The notes under the pieces: generated by a model
Databases searched by the model: none
What the model saw: only the letters and a program-made list of their open reading frames with translations
Told to the model about the DNA's origin: nothing
Position numbers and translations under genes: made by a program
Part shown: one piece after another, positions 26,505 through 36,310 of the stretch
Position numbering within the stretch: the stretch's first letter is position 1
Layout of the letters: each line of letters begins with the position of its first letter
Assembly (NCBI RefSeq): GCF_011745145.1
Contig: NZ_CP050191.1
Span: 6,030,473 to 6,094,472 of the forward strand
Origin: Mycobacterium sp. DL440
Lineage (GTDB): Bacteria > Actinomycetota > Actinomycetes > Mycobacteriales > Mycobacteriaceae
DNA length: 64,000 nt
Reading direction: 5' to 3'

Positions 26505-27373
26505 CTCGGGTTCGAGGCTCCTCCGCTCTCCACGACGCCCTGGGCGGCCTGGGCCCGGTCCTCGTAACTCTTGCGCTTGGCGACGTCGAACTCCAGGAAC
26601 ACGCTGTCCAGGCCCAGTTTCTTGTTCATCCAGCGGCGGCCCTTGGGTGGCAGCATCTGAGCGGCCTGTGCGGTGAAGCGCAGCGGTGGCGGCACCGACA
26701 CGTGGGTCTTGGGCTTGTTCAAAGTTTTGACGATGGCTGCTGCAATTTCTTCGGGCTCGACCGGCTTGATCGCTCCACCGGACTTGGTGCCCGAGATCAG
26801 GTCGGTGTTGGTGAACGGCGGCATGACCACCGACACGTCCACCCCATGCGGGGCCATTTCATCGGCGAGCGCGGTGGTCAGTCCGACGACGGCGTACTTG
26901 GCGCCGACGTAGACAACCTGCCCCGGCAGCGGGATCAGGCCCGACAGTGACGCGATGTTGATGACGTGGCCGCGGCGGCGCTTCACCATCTCCGGCAGCG
27001 CCAACTGGCAGCCGGTGAGCACGCCATACACGTTGACCTCGATGTTGGACCGGAGCGACTGTTCGCTCTGGTCCAGGAACGGGCCGACCGGCATGACACC
27101 GGCGTTGTTGATCAGCACGTCGATGTGTCCGCCACCGTCGGTGCGGGCCTTGTCCAGGAACGTCGCGAAGGATTCGCGGTCGGTGACGTCGAGCGGGTAG
27201 CCGGAGACCTGGCCGAGCTTGGTGAGCTCGACGACGGCAGACTCCTGAAGGGCGACGTCACGGTCGCCGATGACGACGCGGGCGCCCTTGGCCAGCAGGG
27301 CCTTGGCGGTGGCGTAGCCGATGCCGCGGGCGGCGCCGGTGATCGCAATGGTCTTGCCCCGGATGTTCTCCAT
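26501..27373 (-). CDS. Short-chain dehydrogenase/reductase
   Basis: The 290-residue SDR has [13 protein letters not shown] (cofactor motif, about residues 11-23), [27 protein letters not shown] (Tyr and Lys of YxxxK) and a C-terminal extension of about 40 residues ending [14 protein letters not shown] chose ATG at 27373, which places the Rossmann strand at residue 7; the frame upstream crosses a palindromic regulatory element. The substrate is unknown. It is divergent from a methyltransferase gene. Confidence 0.9.
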   Translation of the reverse strand: MENIRGKTIAITGAARGIGYATAKALLAKGARVVIGDRDVALQESAVVELTKLGQVSGYPLDVTDRESFATFLDKARTDGGGHIDVLINNAGVMPVGPFLDQSEQSLRSNIEVNVYGVLTGCQLALPEMVKRRRGHVINIASLSGLIPLPGQVVYVGAKYAVVGLTTALADEMAPHGVDVSVVMPPFTNTDLISGTKSGGAIKPVEPEEIAAAIVKTLNKPKTHVSVPPPLRFTAQAAQMLPPKGRRWMNKKLGLDSVFLEFDVAKRKSYEDRAQAAQGVVESGGASNPS

Positions 27374-27380
27374 GGCGGCG

Positions 27381-27400
27381 AACTTTACACGTGTCAAGTT
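27381..27400. promoter_or_regulatory. Near-perfect 20-bp palindrome between divergent SDR and methyltransferase genes
   Basis: AACTTTACAC/GTGTCAAGTT pairs at nine of ten positions around a central CACGTG. It sits 8 nt upstream of the SDR start and 47 nt before the methyltransferase. It has the size and symmetry of a TetR-family operator; no regulator gene adjoins it. Confidence 0.55.
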
Positions 27401-27446
27401 TGGTGCGGAAGGGGGTGGCCGAGGCAGCGTAGTCTGGGCGGGCGTG

Positions 27447-28526
27447 ATGGCGAATGGCACCGATCAGCAGGCAATAACCGAAACCGCAGAGGAATTCTCC
27501 GAGCGGATCACCTCGGCGATCGACGGTGCAGGGTTGACGCTCCTGCTGAGTCTCGGCCACCAGACCGGCCTGTTCGACGCGATGGCGAAGCTGCCTGCGG
27601 CAACGAGTGCCGAGATCGCCGATGCGGCTGGCCTCGATGAGCGCTATGTCCGCGAATGGCTCGGCGGGATGGCTGCGGGGCGGGTGGTGGACTACGACGC
27701 GGAATCCTCGACGTATCGGTTGCCCGCCCACCGCGCCGCTGCGCTGACGCGCGACTCCGGCCTGGGTAATCTGGCGCGCCTGGCCCAGTATGTCCCGCTG
27801 ATGTGCGAAGTCGAGCAGAAGATCCTCGGCCGCTTCCGCGATGGCGGCGGTCTGCACTACGACGACTATCCGCGCTTTCACACCGTGATGGCCGAGCGCA
27901 GCGGCGAGGTGTTCGACGCTGCCCTGGTCGGTGCTGTGCTGCCATTGGTCGATGGCCTTCCACGACGGCTCGAGAGCGGAATCGACGTCGCCGATTTCGG
28001 ATGTGGCAGTGGATACGCGATCGGCCTGATGGCCCGGGCCTATCCGGCCAGCCGATTCACTGGTATCGACTTCTCGCAGGAAGCCATCGCCACCGGGGCC
28101 GCCGAGGCGGCGCAACGTGGATTGACCAATGCCTCGTTCCTGCCTTCCGACTTGGCGGACCTGGACCAGACCGCGGCGTACGACCTGATCACCGCATTCG
28201 ATGCGATTCATGACCAGGCGCAGCCGGCCCGGGTGCTGGAGAACATCTATCGTGCGCTGCGCCCGGGTGGAGTGCTGGTGATGGCCGACATCAAGGCCTC
28301 CAGTCGGCTGGAGGACAACATCGGCGTCGCGATGAGTACGTATCGCTACGCCGTGTCACTGACGCACTGCATGTCGGTCTCGCTCGGCCTGGGAGGTGCC
28401 GGGCTGGGCACGATGTGGGGTCGGCAGTTGGCCGTGTCGATGCTCGCCGACGCCGGATTCAACGACGTGGAGGTCGCCGAGATCGACCAGGACCCATCGA
28501 ACTTCTACTACCTCGCCAGGAAATGA
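27447..28526 (+). CDS. SAM-dependent methyltransferase with N-terminal winged helix
   Basis: The 359-residue protein has an N-terminal dimerisation/winged-helix part ([32 protein letters not shown]) like that of O-methyltransferases. The class I SAM fold follows: [16 protein letters not shown] (motif I), [21 protein letters not shown] (motif II), [13 protein letters not shown]. It ends in SNFYYLARK. The target is unknown; homologues in mycobacteria are often annotated only as methyltransferases. ATG at 27447 is preceded by an in-frame GTG at 27444. It may share the palindrome at 27381-27400 with the divergent SDR. Confidence 0.88.
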   Translation: MANGTDQQAITETAEEFSERITSAIDGAGLTLLLSLGHQTGLFDAMAKLPAATSAEIADAAGLDERYVREWLGGMAAGRVVDYDAESSTYRLPAHRAAALTRDSGLGNLARLAQYVPLMCEVEQKILGRFRDGGGLHYDDYPRFHTVMAERSGEVFDAALVGAVLPLVDGLPRRLESGIDVADFGCGSGYAIGLMARAYPASRFTGIDFSQEAIATGAAEAAQRGLTNASFLPSDLADLDQTAAYDLITAFDAIHDQAQPARVLENIYRALRPGGVLVMADIKASSRLEDNIGVAMSTYRYAVSLTHCMSVSLGLGGAGLGTMWGRQLAVSMLADAGFNDVEVAEIDQDPSNFYYLARK

Positions 28527-28601
28527 GCCCTGGCTCGGCAGAGTTTCGATCAGGCTGAGCCTGTGGGCATATAGCGGCCATGGCTGCGCGTTGAAGTCGC
28601 C

Positions 28602-29120
28602 GTGGGTATCGGAACGGTGGTTAAGTCAGCCCCCGTGAGTGGTGTGCGGTTTGTCGCGGTCGGCCTGGAAGATCCGCTGGCTGTCCCGCTGCTGGCCGAG
28701 CTGGCGGTGGAGTACTCGGGGCGCTACGGCGGAACGCCGGAGCAGATGACGGACTGGTTGCGCGGGAAGTCGGCCGACGAGTTTGCCTCGCCCGACGGCG
28801 GCCTGTACATCGGCGTGCTCGACGGCGTGCCGGTGACCGGCGGCGCATTCACCCGATTCGACGCCGCCACTGCCGAGCTCAAACGCATCTGGACCGACAG
28901 TCGTTATCGGCAGCGTGGGTACGGCAGGGTGCTGCTTGCCCACCTCGAATGCGAGATCGCCGTGCGCGGGTACCGGAGGGTCTATCTGACGACGGGCCAC
29001 CTGCAGCCGGAGGCCGAGGCGCTCTACGATTCCGCGGGTTACACCCGGCTGACCGCGCCATTGCCGCCCGAGGGGGAGGGGACGGTCTTCCCGATCGCGT
29101 TCGAGAAGGAGCTGACGTGA
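28602..29120 (+). CDS. GNAT-family N-acetyltransferase
   Basis: This is a GNAT fold of up to 172 residues. The acetyl-CoA pyrophosphate loop is [14 protein letters not shown] (R/Q-x-x-G-x-G/A), preceded by [12 protein letters not shown], with the late strand [23 protein letters not shown] at 28602 is the longest start; GTG at 28635 gives a shorter N-terminus that begins at the conserved strand. The substrate is unknown. Its stop overlaps the start of the next gene (GTGA). Confidence 0.86.
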   Translation: MGIGTVVKSAPVSGVRFVAVGLEDPLAVPLLAELAVEYSGRYGGTPEQMTDWLRGKSADEFASPDGGLYIGVLDGVPVTGGAFTRFDAATAELKRIWTDSRYRQRGYGRVLLAHLECEIAVRGYRRVYLTTGHLQPEAEALYDSAGYTRLTAPLPPEGEGTVFPIAFEKELT

Positions 29121-30247
29121 CTGCCGACGAGCGCTTGCGCGAGGAGCCGAAGGCGGCGTCGCTCTCGATCCTCGACCTGGCGCCGATCAGTGCGGGCAGC
29201 GATGCGAAGACTGCGCTGCGGAACACTGTCGACCTGGCCCAGCACGCCGAACAGTGGGGCTACCAACGGTATTGGGTCGCCGAGCATCACTTCGTATCGG
29301 TGGCCAGCTCGTCGCCCGCGGTTCTGGTGGGCCAGATCGCCGCGGCCACCGAACGCATCAGGGTCGGCACCGCGGCCGTGCAACTCGGCCACACCACGGC
29401 GGTCGCCGTGGTGGAGAGCTTCGGCACCCTGGCCGCGTTCCATCCCGACCGGATCGATCTGGGGGTGGGCCGCTCGGGTCAGAAACGCGCCGAAGCGGTG
29501 CGGGACAAGCCGCGTGAGCCCAGGCCGCCGCGCCAGTGGCACGAACTCGACGGTGTGGTGATCCCCGCGCCCTACGACGTCAGCGCGCTGATGCGGGACC
29601 CGCGGCTGCGGTCGCGGATGGCGGTGTTGCAGCAACCCGAAGCTGTCACACCGGATTTCGCCGAACAGGTGGATGACATCCTGGCCATGCTCGCCGGCCG
29701 TTACGAGGTGGGCACGGCCGTTCCCGGTGCGGGCGCCGGTCTGACACCGTGGGTGTTCGGCAGCAGCAAGGGGCAGAGTGCGCGCGTCGCCGCCGCGCGC
29801 GGGTTGCCGTTCGTGGCGAGCTATCACATCACCCCAGCCACCGCGCTGGAGGCAATCGAGGTGTACCGCAACGGATTCACGCCGTCGGAGAGCCTGTCCG
29901 AGCCGTACGTGGCGGTGTCGGCCGATGTGGTCGTGGCCGACGATGAAGCCACCGCACGACATTTGGCGTCGAGCTACGGCCACTGGGTGTATTCGATCCG
30001 GGCCGGCGGCGGCGCGGTGCCCTACCCGGATCCGGCCGACTGCGGGCCGCTGTCCGACGAGCAGCTGGCCGTGGTCCGGGACCGTATCGCAACACAATTC
30101 GTCGGTGACCCCGATCAGGTCGCCTCGCGGCTGGAAGCCCTCCAGCGGGTCAGCGGGGCGGACGAACTCGTCATCACCTCGGTGACGCACCGGCACTCCG
30201 ACCGGCTGCGCTCCCACCAGCTGATTGCCGAGCGGTGGCGCCAATAG
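29117..30247 (+). CDS. Luciferase-like flavin-dependent oxidoreductase
   Basis: The 376-residue LLM-class enzyme of the LuxA-like type has [12 protein letters not shown] at the start, YWVAEHHF after strand 2, [28 protein letters not shown] and a C-terminal [11 protein letters not shown]. These bind FMN or F420; which one is not decided by sequence. A GAAGGAG ribosome-binding site lies just before the GTG at 29117, which overlaps the GNAT stop, so the pair is coupled. Confidence 0.87.
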   Translation: MTADERLREEPKAASLSILDLAPISAGSDAKTALRNTVDLAQHAEQWGYQRYWVAEHHFVSVASSSPAVLVGQIAAATERIRVGTAAVQLGHTTAVAVVESFGTLAAFHPDRIDLGVGRSGQKRAEAVRDKPREPRPPRQWHELDGVVIPAPYDVSALMRDPRLRSRMAVLQQPEAVTPDFAEQVDDILAMLAGRYEVGTAVPGAGAGLTPWVFGSSKGQSARVAAARGLPFVASYHITPATALEAIEVYRNGFTPSESLSEPYVAVSADVVVADDEATARHLASSYGHWVYSIRAGGGAVPYPDPADCGPLSDEQLAVVRDRIATQFVGDPDQVASRLEALQRVSGADELVITSVTHRHSDRLRSHQLIAERWRQ

Positions 30248-30285
30248 CGGCTAGGCTGACCCCGAAGCTGTCGTCACCGCTAGGG

Positions 30286-30594
30286 GTGTATTTGCCGAGT
30301 CTGCAGGTAATCGTGGGATCGCTGCTACTGGCAGCGGCTGCGGTGGTGTTTGCGACCGGCGTGGCTTTGCGGCTGTTCATCGGTCGCCGGGCGGATTCGG
30401 CGGATTCGCGGCGGCGGATGCACGCATTCCGCCGGACCAAGTTTGCCCGGGTGATGTTCGGGTCGGTGTACGACGACGAGGTGTTCGACCCCGACGAACT
30501 CGACCAGATGGTCCTGATGCCGACGATCGTGCTGGCCTGCGGTCTGTGCCTGACCGGGTTCTTCCTGCTGGGGTACCGGATCCTGCAGCACTAA
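30286..30594 (+). CDS. Small two-helix membrane protein
   Basis: The product is about 102 residues with a hydrophobic helix at the N-terminus (VIVGSLLLAAAAVVFATGVALRLF), a basic linker (RRADSADSRRRMHAFRRTKFAR), an acidic patch (DDEVFDPDELDQ) and a second helix at the C-terminus (IVLACGLCLTGFFLLGY). A longer start at GTG 30235 would overlap the upstream gene. The function is unknown. It is convergent with the MBL gene, and the stop codons overlap. Confidence 0.65.
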   Translation: MYLPSLQVIVGSLLLAAAAVVFATGVALRLFIGRRADSADSRRRMHAFRRTKFARVMFGSVYDDEVFDPDELDQMVLMPTIVLACGLCLTGFFLLGYRILQH

Positions 30595-31331
30595 GCGTGG
30601 AGAGTGGCGGCCTGCCGGGCGGCGTCTGCGATCGGGCCGCGCCACAACGGACCGTGGCCGGGCAGCATGATGTCGGTATTCAGCACGCCGAGCGTCTCGA
30701 GGCTGCGCAGACAGCCGTCCTCGTCGTGGTTGAACAGGGCCGGAAGCAACGTCGGTCCGGTGCGCCGCAGTAGCGGATGCCCGGTCACCAGGGCGTCGCC
30801 GCTGACCAAGGCACCGCCGACGATGAACGAGCAGTGTCCGCCGGTGTGCCCAGGGGTGGGCACGGCTACGGGCGCCCCGGGCAGCCCCGCCGCGATCTCG
30901 GCCGTCAGCGCCTGCGCGGTCGGGATGCCGGCGTGGTTCATCCCGCCCTTGGCGGTGATCGTGGCTGCCCACTTGAGCCAGCGGGGCTGCCAGATGTTGC
31001 GGACCACGTCAGCGGGGGCGGCTTGTTCGAGATATTCACGTTTGGTGTGGCCGAGTTCGGCGTCGCAGCAGAACACCGGTGTGCCATGGGTTTTCGCGAG
31101 CCAGATGGCAGTTCCGAAATGGTCGATGTGAGCGTGGGTCAGCAGGACGGCGGCGATGTCCTCGATGGTGTAGCCGAGTTGATTCACCGAGCCGATGACG
31201 TCCTGGCGCTGCCCAGGGAACCCGGCGTCGATCAGCATGACCCGATCCCCGTCGGTCACCAGAGTCCAGTTGACCAAGTCGGTCTGGGCGAAGTGCACGT
31301 GCTCGGTGATCGCGGTCAGGGCTGCTGCCAT
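30591..31331 (-). CDS. Metallo-beta-lactamase-fold hydrolase (Rv0406c-like)
   Basis: The 246-residue MBL-fold protein has the zinc motif LLTHAHIDHFG (HxHxDH), the downstream ligands TPGHTGGHCSF (His) and SGDALV (Asp), and PGHGPLW (final His). It is likely a hydrolase acting on a small ester or thioester. Gene order (divergent from fgd1) matches Rv0406c. The start is ATG at 31331, 34 nt from the fgd1 start. Confidence 0.9.
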   Translation of the reverse strand: MAAALTAITEHVHFAQTDLVNWTLVTDGDRVMLIDAGFPGQRQDVIGSVNQLGYTIEDIAAVLLTHAHIDHFGTAIWLAKTHGTPVFCCDAELGHTKREYLEQAAPADVVRNIWQPRWLKWAATITAKGGMNHAGIPTAQALTAEIAAGLPGAPVAVPTPGHTGGHCSFIVGGALVSGDALVTGHPLLRRTGPTLLPALFNHDEDGCLRSLETLGVLNTDIMLPGHGPLWRGPIADAARQAATLHA

Positions 31332-31365
31332 GTCGCGAGTCTAAAGACTGGGGTAGAAACGAACC

Positions 31366-32376
31366 GTGGCTGAACTCAAACTTGGTTATAAGGCATCGGC
31401 GGAGCAGTTCGCGCCCCGGGAACTCGTCGAGCTGGCAGTGCTGGCCGAAGCGGCGGGTATGGACAGCGCGACGGTCAGTGACCATTTCCAGCCGTGGCGC
31501 CACGAGGGCGGTCATGCGCCGTTCTCGCTGGCCTGGATGACGGCGGTGGGCGAGCGGACCGAGCGGCTCGTGCTGGGCACCTCGGTGCTGACGCCGACGT
31601 TCCGGTACAACCCGGCGGTGATCGCGCAGGCGTTCGCGACCATGGGCTGCCTGTACCCGGGCCGTATCTTCCTCGGGGTGGGCACCGGCGAGGCGCTCAA
31701 CGAGATCGCGACCGGCTACAGCGGGGAGTGGCCGGAGTTCAAGGAACGTTTCGCCCGGCTGCGGGAGTCGGTCAAGCTCATGCGCGAGCTGTGGGTCGGC
31801 GACCGCGTCGATTTCGACGGCGAGTACTACAAGCTCAAGGGCGCCTCGATCTACGACGTCCCCGAGGGCGGCATCCCGGTGTACATCGCCGCGGGCGGTC
31901 CGGTGGTGGCCAAATACGCGGGCCGCGCGGGTGACGGCTTCATCTGCACCTCCGGCAAGGGGGAGGAGCTGTACAAGGACAAGCTCATCCCCGCCGTGAA
32001 GGAGGGTGCCGAGGCCGCCGGTCGAAAGGCCGAGGACATCGACCGGATGATCGAGATCAAGATCTCCTACGATCCCGACCCGAAGCTGGCGTTGGAGAAC
32101 ACCCGGTTCTGGGCGCCGCTGTCGCTGACGCCCGAGCAGAAGCACTCGATCGAAGATCCGATCGAGATGGAGAAGGCTGCCGACGCGCTGCCCATCGAGC
32201 AGGTCGCCAAGCGCTGGATCGTCGCCTCGGATCCCGACGAGGCGGTCGAGAAGGTCGGCCAGTACGTCAAGTGGGGCCTGAATCACCTGGTGTTCCACGC
32301 CCCCGGTCACGACCAGCGTCGTTTCCTCGATCTGTTCAAGAAGGACCTGGAGCCGCGCCTGCGCAAGCTGGGCTGA
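31366..32376 (+). CDS. fgd1: F420-dependent glucose-6-phosphate dehydrogenase
   Basis: The 336-residue enzyme oxidises glucose-6-phosphate to 6-phosphogluconolactone and reduces F420, supplying F420H2 for the cell's F420-dependent reductases, and in M. tuberculosis for activation of nitroimidazole prodrugs. It has [62 protein letters not shown] and [14 protein letters not shown]. The length and start (GTG at 31366) agree with characterised Fgd1 proteins. The fgd1-pta-ackA order of M. tuberculosis is broken here by a three-gene insertion. Confidence 0.96.
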   Translation: MAELKLGYKASAEQFAPRELVELAVLAEAAGMDSATVSDHFQPWRHEGGHAPFSLAWMTAVGERTERLVLGTSVLTPTFRYNPAVIAQAFATMGCLYPGRIFLGVGTGEALNEIATGYSGEWPEFKERFARLRESVKLMRELWVGDRVDFDGEYYKLKGASIYDVPEGGIPVYIAAGGPVVAKYAGRAGDGFICTSGKGEELYKDKLIPAVKEGAEAAGRKAEDIDRMIEIKISYDPDPKLALENTRFWAPLSLTPEQKHSIEDPIEMEKAADALPIEQVAKRWIVASDPDEAVEKVGQYVKWGLNHLVFHAPGHDQRRFLDLFKKDLEPRLRKLG

Positions 32377-33138
32377 TCACGCGCTGCTGACTGAACGCTG
32401 GACCGCGCCGACCGCGCCATGGCTCGTCGCTGTGAGCCGGACCCGGTCGGCGCGGAACAGGTCATAGGCGTACTCGAACGGCCGGCCGTTGCTGTCGCGG
32501 GTGACCCGCGTGATGGCCAAGAGCGGTTTGCGCTGCGCGATATCGAGCCATTGTGCTTCGCGGGGGCTGGCGCTGACCACTTCGATGGTCTCGGTGGTGG
32601 CAGCGGGGGTCAGGCCGTACCGGACCAGGACCAACTCGTAGAGCGAACCGCCGAGCGGCTGTTCCAGCAGGTCGTCCATGCGCTCGGCGTCGAAGCAGGA
32701 AAGGTCCACCGACAACGGCGCACCGTCGGCGTACCGCAGCCGCCGGATCGTGAATATATCTGCGCCATCGGTGATTTCGAGCGCATGCGACTCCACCGGG
32801 GTGGCCGGTCTGCGGTCGGTCGCCAGTACCCGGGTGGCGCTGGTGTGACCGCCACTGCGCAATCGGGCCGGTAGCCCGGCGAGTTCGGCGGCGTTGCGTT
32901 CGACGACGTCGGCGCGCACGAAGGTGCCGCCGTTGCGCCCGGTGCGGCGCTCCAGCACGCCGGCCTGGCTCAACGGCAGCAGTGCGCTGCGCAGCGTGGA
33001 GCGCGACACCGCGAAGTCCGCCGCCATCTCACGCTCGGTGCCCAGCCGCGAACCGGGCCGCAGGGCGCCCTGGGCCAGCATGGACAGGATGCGCCGGCGC
33101 ACGTCTTCGGCAACGGGGCCGCCGGATGTCTGGGACAT
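32377..33138 (-). CDS. GntR-family regulator, HutC/UTRA subfamily
   Basis: The 253-residue protein has an N-terminal winged helix (RILSMLAQGALRPGSRLGTEREMAADFAVSRS, then LRSALLPLSQAGVLERRTG) and a C-terminal UTRA ligand domain (ADIFTIRRLRYADGAPLSVDLSCFDAERM ... FEYAYDLFRADRVRL). I chose ATG at 33138 because the frame beyond it is antisense intergenic sequence. It is divergent from the APC permease gene and separated by 210 nt carrying repeated GACCAAA half-sites, so it likely controls the permease-aminotransferase pair (inference). Its stop abuts the fgd1 stop. Confidence 0.9.
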   Translation of the reverse strand: MSQTSGGPVAEDVRRRILSMLAQGALRPGSRLGTEREMAADFAVSRSTLRSALLPLSQAGVLERRTGRNGGTFVRADVVERNAAELAGLPARLRSGGHTSATRVLATDRRPATPVESHALEITDGADIFTIRRLRYADGAPLSVDLSCFDAERMDDLLEQPLGGSLYELVLVRYGLTPAATTETIEVVSASPREAQWLDIAQRKPLLAITRVTRDSNGRPFEYAYDLFRADRVRLTATSHGAVGAVQRSVSSA

Positions 33139-33150
33139 ATTCTCCAGTGT

Positions 33151-33323
33151 GGACCAAATGGGCCCGGTGGAGCAGACCAAAACCGCCGATTTACATGATG
33201 GCAACAAATAGCTTGACCCGCAATAAGTTTCGAGTTGCCGGAGTCGCTGATACGGGCTAACAATGTGCTGCGTCGCATCACAATGCTGTCGGCGACGCCG
33301 AACAATCAGACCAAATAGTGGTC
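33151..33323. promoter_or_regulatory. Operator region of the divergent GntR/permease genes
   Basis: Three copies of the word GACCAAA occur in the 210-nt divergent gap: within 33151-33160 (GGACCAAATG), at 33175-33182 (GACCAAAA) and at 33309-33323, where it forms the dyad GACCA-AATAG-TGGTC with 5-bp arms. The last lies 26 nt before the permease start. These are candidate sites for the adjacent HutC-type GntR protein. Confidence 0.5.
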
Positions 33324-33348
33324 CATAAGTCCTCAGATAGGACCGACA

Positions 33349-34905
33349 ATGAGCGAGATCATCGATCCGCCGGCCCCGTCCGGCGCCTCCATCCAACGCC
33401 TCAAACCCAACGCCGTGGGACTCGTGGGCGTGCTGTTCATGGCAGTCGCCACGGCCGCCCCCATCACGGCCATGGTCGGTAACGTGCCGATCGCGGTCGG
33501 CTTCGGCAATGGCGTCAACGCGCCCGCCGGATACTTCGTCGCCACCATCGTGCTGACCCTGTTCGCCATCGGCTACGCGGCGATGAGCAAGCACATCACC
33601 GCTACCGGCGCCTTCTACGGATACATCTCGCACGGACTGGGGCGTGTCGTCGGTCTCGGTGCGGGATTCCTGACCGCCTTGGCGTACATGGTGTTCGAGG
33701 CCTCGCTCATCGGCATCTTCTCGTTCTTCGGCAACGATCTGTTCAAGTCGTTCTTCAACGTGGATGTGCCGTGGATCCTGTTCGCCGTGGTGATGCTGGC
33801 GGTGAACGCCTTGCTGACCTACTTCGACATCAATCTGGCCGCCAAGGTGCTCGCGGTGTTCCTGGTCACCGAGATCATCATGCTGGCCATGATGGCGTTG
33901 TCGGTGGTCTTCACCGGTGGGGGACCACAGGGCTGGTCACTGGGATCGCTCAACCCGCTCAACGGTTTTCAGAGTCTTTCCGGTGAGGTGGCCGGTACCG
34001 GCGGCAGCATGGTCACTGTCGCCGGATCTGCCGGTGTCGGTCTGTTCTTCGCGTTCTGGTCGTGGGTGGGCTTCGAGTCCAGCGCCATGTACGGCGAGGA
34101 GTCACGCAACCCCAAGAAGATCATCCCGATCGCGGTGATCAGCTCGGTGGTCGGCATCGGAACCTTCTACGTCCTGGTCTCCTGGCTGGCCATCGTCGGC
34201 ACCGGCCCGCAGAACGCCATTGCCCTGGCCCAGGATTCGGCCACCGCGGGTGACATCTTCTTCACCCCGGTGCACGAACACCTCGGGCAGTGGGCCGTCG
34301 ACATGTTCAAGATCCTGCTGATGTCGGGTTCCTTCGCCTGCGGCATGGCGTTCCACAACTGCGCTGCCCGCTACCTGTATGCGATCGGGCGCGAGAACGT
34401 CGTGCCGGGAATGCGCAAGACCATCGGCTCCACCCACCCGGTACACGGTTCGCCGCACATCGCCGGATTCGTGCAGACCGGTTTCGCGACCGTGATCGTG
34501 CTGTTCTTCGACATCACCGGACGTGACCCTTACACCGGGCTCTACGGCCTGATGGCGCTGCTGGGCACCACGGCCGTCATGATCGTGCAGGCCTTGGCGG
34601 CGTTCTCGGTGATCTCCTACTTCCACGTGCAGAAGCGTCACCAGGAGACGGCGAACTGGTTCACCACCTTCCTGGCGCCGTTGCTCGGCGGGGTCGGCAT
34701 GCTCTACGTCATCTACCTGCTCGCCAAGAACGCCTCGTTTGCTGCCGGATCGGCGGCTTCCGACTGGATCTTCACATCGATCCCGTATGTTGTTGGCATC
34801 GCCGGAATCGGTGGTGTGCTGTGGGCGATTTTCCTGAAATTCCGGGATCCGCAACGCTATTCCGATCTCGGGCGCACGGTGTTGGAGGAAGCGCACGAAC
34901 GTTAG
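33349..34905 (+). CDS. APC-superfamily amino-acid/amine permease
   Basis: The 518-residue protein has about twelve helices and APC landmarks: an unwound TM1 (MAVATAAPITAMVGNVPIAVGFGNG), TM2 with ATGAFYGYISHGLGRVVGLGAG, and FWSWVGFESSAMYGEESRNPKKIIP in the middle. The latter is the G-F-E-x-x-x-x-x-E-E-x-x-x-P motif. It imports an amino acid or related amine by a cation or exchange mechanism. ATG at 33349 has an AGGA 5' element. It is followed by an aminotransferase, which suggests uptake and transamination of the same compound. Confidence 0.92.
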   Translation: MSEIIDPPAPSGASIQRLKPNAVGLVGVLFMAVATAAPITAMVGNVPIAVGFGNGVNAPAGYFVATIVLTLFAIGYAAMSKHITATGAFYGYISHGLGRVVGLGAGFLTALAYMVFEASLIGIFSFFGNDLFKSFFNVDVPWILFAVVMLAVNALLTYFDINLAAKVLAVFLVTEIIMLAMMALSVVFTGGGPQGWSLGSLNPLNGFQSLSGEVAGTGGSMVTVAGSAGVGLFFAFWSWVGFESSAMYGEESRNPKKIIPIAVISSVVGIGTFYVLVSWLAIVGTGPQNAIALAQDSATAGDIFFTPVHEHLGQWAVDMFKILLMSGSFACGMAFHNCAARYLYAIGRENVVPGMRKTIGSTHPVHGSPHIAGFVQTGFATVIVLFFDITGRDPYTGLYGLMALLGTTAVMIVQALAAFSVISYFHVQKRHQETANWFTTFLAPLLGGVGMLYVIYLLAKNASFAAGSAASDWIFTSIPYVVGIAGIGGVLWAIFLKFRDPQRYSDLGRTVLEEAHER

Positions 34906-34935
34906 CGGCGGCTGCGGCTATCGAAAGGAAGGGCC

Positions 34936-36258
34936 ATGGGGTTCTCAAACATCATGGACTCCAACAGCTATTCGGGTGGTTTGTCGACCGACGCCGATAC
35001 CGAGAAGCTGATCGAGGCCCGCACGCACTTACTGGGCCCGGCGTACCGGCTGTTCTACGAACGGCCGGTGCACCTGGTCCGCGGCAGTGGCAGCCACCTG
35101 TTCGACGCGGACGGCGAGCGCTACCTCGACGCGTACAACAACGTCGTCAGCGTCGGGCACTGCCACCCGCACGTGGTGGCCGCCATCACCCGCCAGGCCG
35201 AGACGCTCAATACCCACACCCGCTACCTGCACGAGGGCATCGTGGAGTACTCGCAGCGGCTGTTGGCCACATTCCCAGGCGAAGTCGACCAGGTGATGTA
35301 TGCCTGCACCGGCTCGGAGGCCAACGACCTGGCCCTGCGGGTGGCCCAGATGTACACCGGGGCACGCGGGGTGATCGTCACCCGCGACGCCTACCACGGC
35401 AATACCGAAGCAGTGACGGCCATTTCACCGTCGATCGGAGGCGCCACCACCATCGGGTCGCATGCGCGCGCCGTGGCCGCTCCGGACAGTTACCGCGCGG
35501 GTGCCGATGTGGCGGCCCTTTTCCTGGCCGACGTGAATGCCGCGATCGCCGAACTGCAGGCCGCCGGTCATGGCGTGAGCTGTTTGATCGTGGACACGTT
35601 CTTCTCCTCCGACGGCATCTATCCCGACCCCTCGGTGTTGGCGCCGGCAGTGGCGGCGGTGCGGGCGTCCGGCGGGGTGTTCATCGCCGACGAGGTGCAA
35701 CCGGGCTTCGGCCGCACCGGGGAGTCGATGTGGGGCTTCACCCGCCACGGTGTCGTGCCCGACCTGGCCACGATGGGCAAGCCGATGGCCAACGGATTGC
35801 CGGTGGCGGCGATGGCCGCCCGCAGCGAGGTACTCGAGGCGTTCGCCCGCGAGGTGCCGTACTTCAACACCTTCGGCGGCAATCCGGTGTCGATGGCTGC
35901 GGCGGGCGCGGTGCTCGACGTCATCGAGGATGAAGGGCTGATGGCCAACGCGGCCCGGGTCGGCACCGCGCTGCGTAACGAGCTGACCCTGCTGGCCGCC
36001 GACCACCCGCGGATCGGCGATGTGCGCGGGGCCGGGCTGTACGTCGGGATCGAGGTGGTCAGCGACCCGGATGACAAGACCCCCGATCGGGCCGCGGCCC
36101 ACGACTTGGTCAACGCGATGCGGGATCGCCGAGTTCTCATCTCGGTGTGCGGAGCCGAGGGCAGTGTGCTGAAGGTGCGACCGCCCCTGGTATTCTCTTT
36201 GTCGGATGCGGACTGGTTCTGCACCGAATTCGCCAATGCGCTGCGTGAGTTGCGCTGA
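34936..36258 (+). CDS. Class III PLP-dependent aminotransferase
   Basis: The 440-residue fold-type I enzyme of the omega-aminotransferase group has DADGERYLDAYNNVVSVGHCHP, CTGSEANDLALRVAQ, IADEVQPGFGRTGESMWGF (cofactor Asp) and ATMGKPMANGLPVAA (PLP-binding Lys). The sequence style is nearest to AGXT2/ethanolamine-phosphate-lyase-like proteins. The substrate may be an omega-amino acid or amine brought in by the preceding permease (inference). ATG at 34936 is preceded by AGGAAGG. It lies 30 nt after the permease stop in the same transcript. Confidence 0.9.
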   Translation: MGFSNIMDSNSYSGGLSTDADTEKLIEARTHLLGPAYRLFYERPVHLVRGSGSHLFDADGERYLDAYNNVVSVGHCHPHVVAAITRQAETLNTHTRYLHEGIVEYSQRLLATFPGEVDQVMYACTGSEANDLALRVAQMYTGARGVIVTRDAYHGNTEAVTAISPSIGGATTIGSHARAVAAPDSYRAGADVAALFLADVNAAIAELQAAGHGVSCLIVDTFFSSDGIYPDPSVLAPAVAAVRASGGVFIADEVQPGFGRTGESMWGFTRHGVVPDLATMGKPMANGLPVAAMAARSEVLEAFAREVPYFNTFGGNPVSMAAAGAVLDVIEDEGLMANAARVGTALRNELTLLAADHPRIGDVRGAGLYVGIEVVSDPDDKTPDRAAAHDLVNAMRDRRVLISVCGAEGSVLKVRPPLVFSLSDADWFCTEFANALRELR

Positions 36259-36310
36259 GCAAAAGCAGAGCATCTGGCACTCCAACCCCATGATGAGGGA
36301 TGCTGTACCA

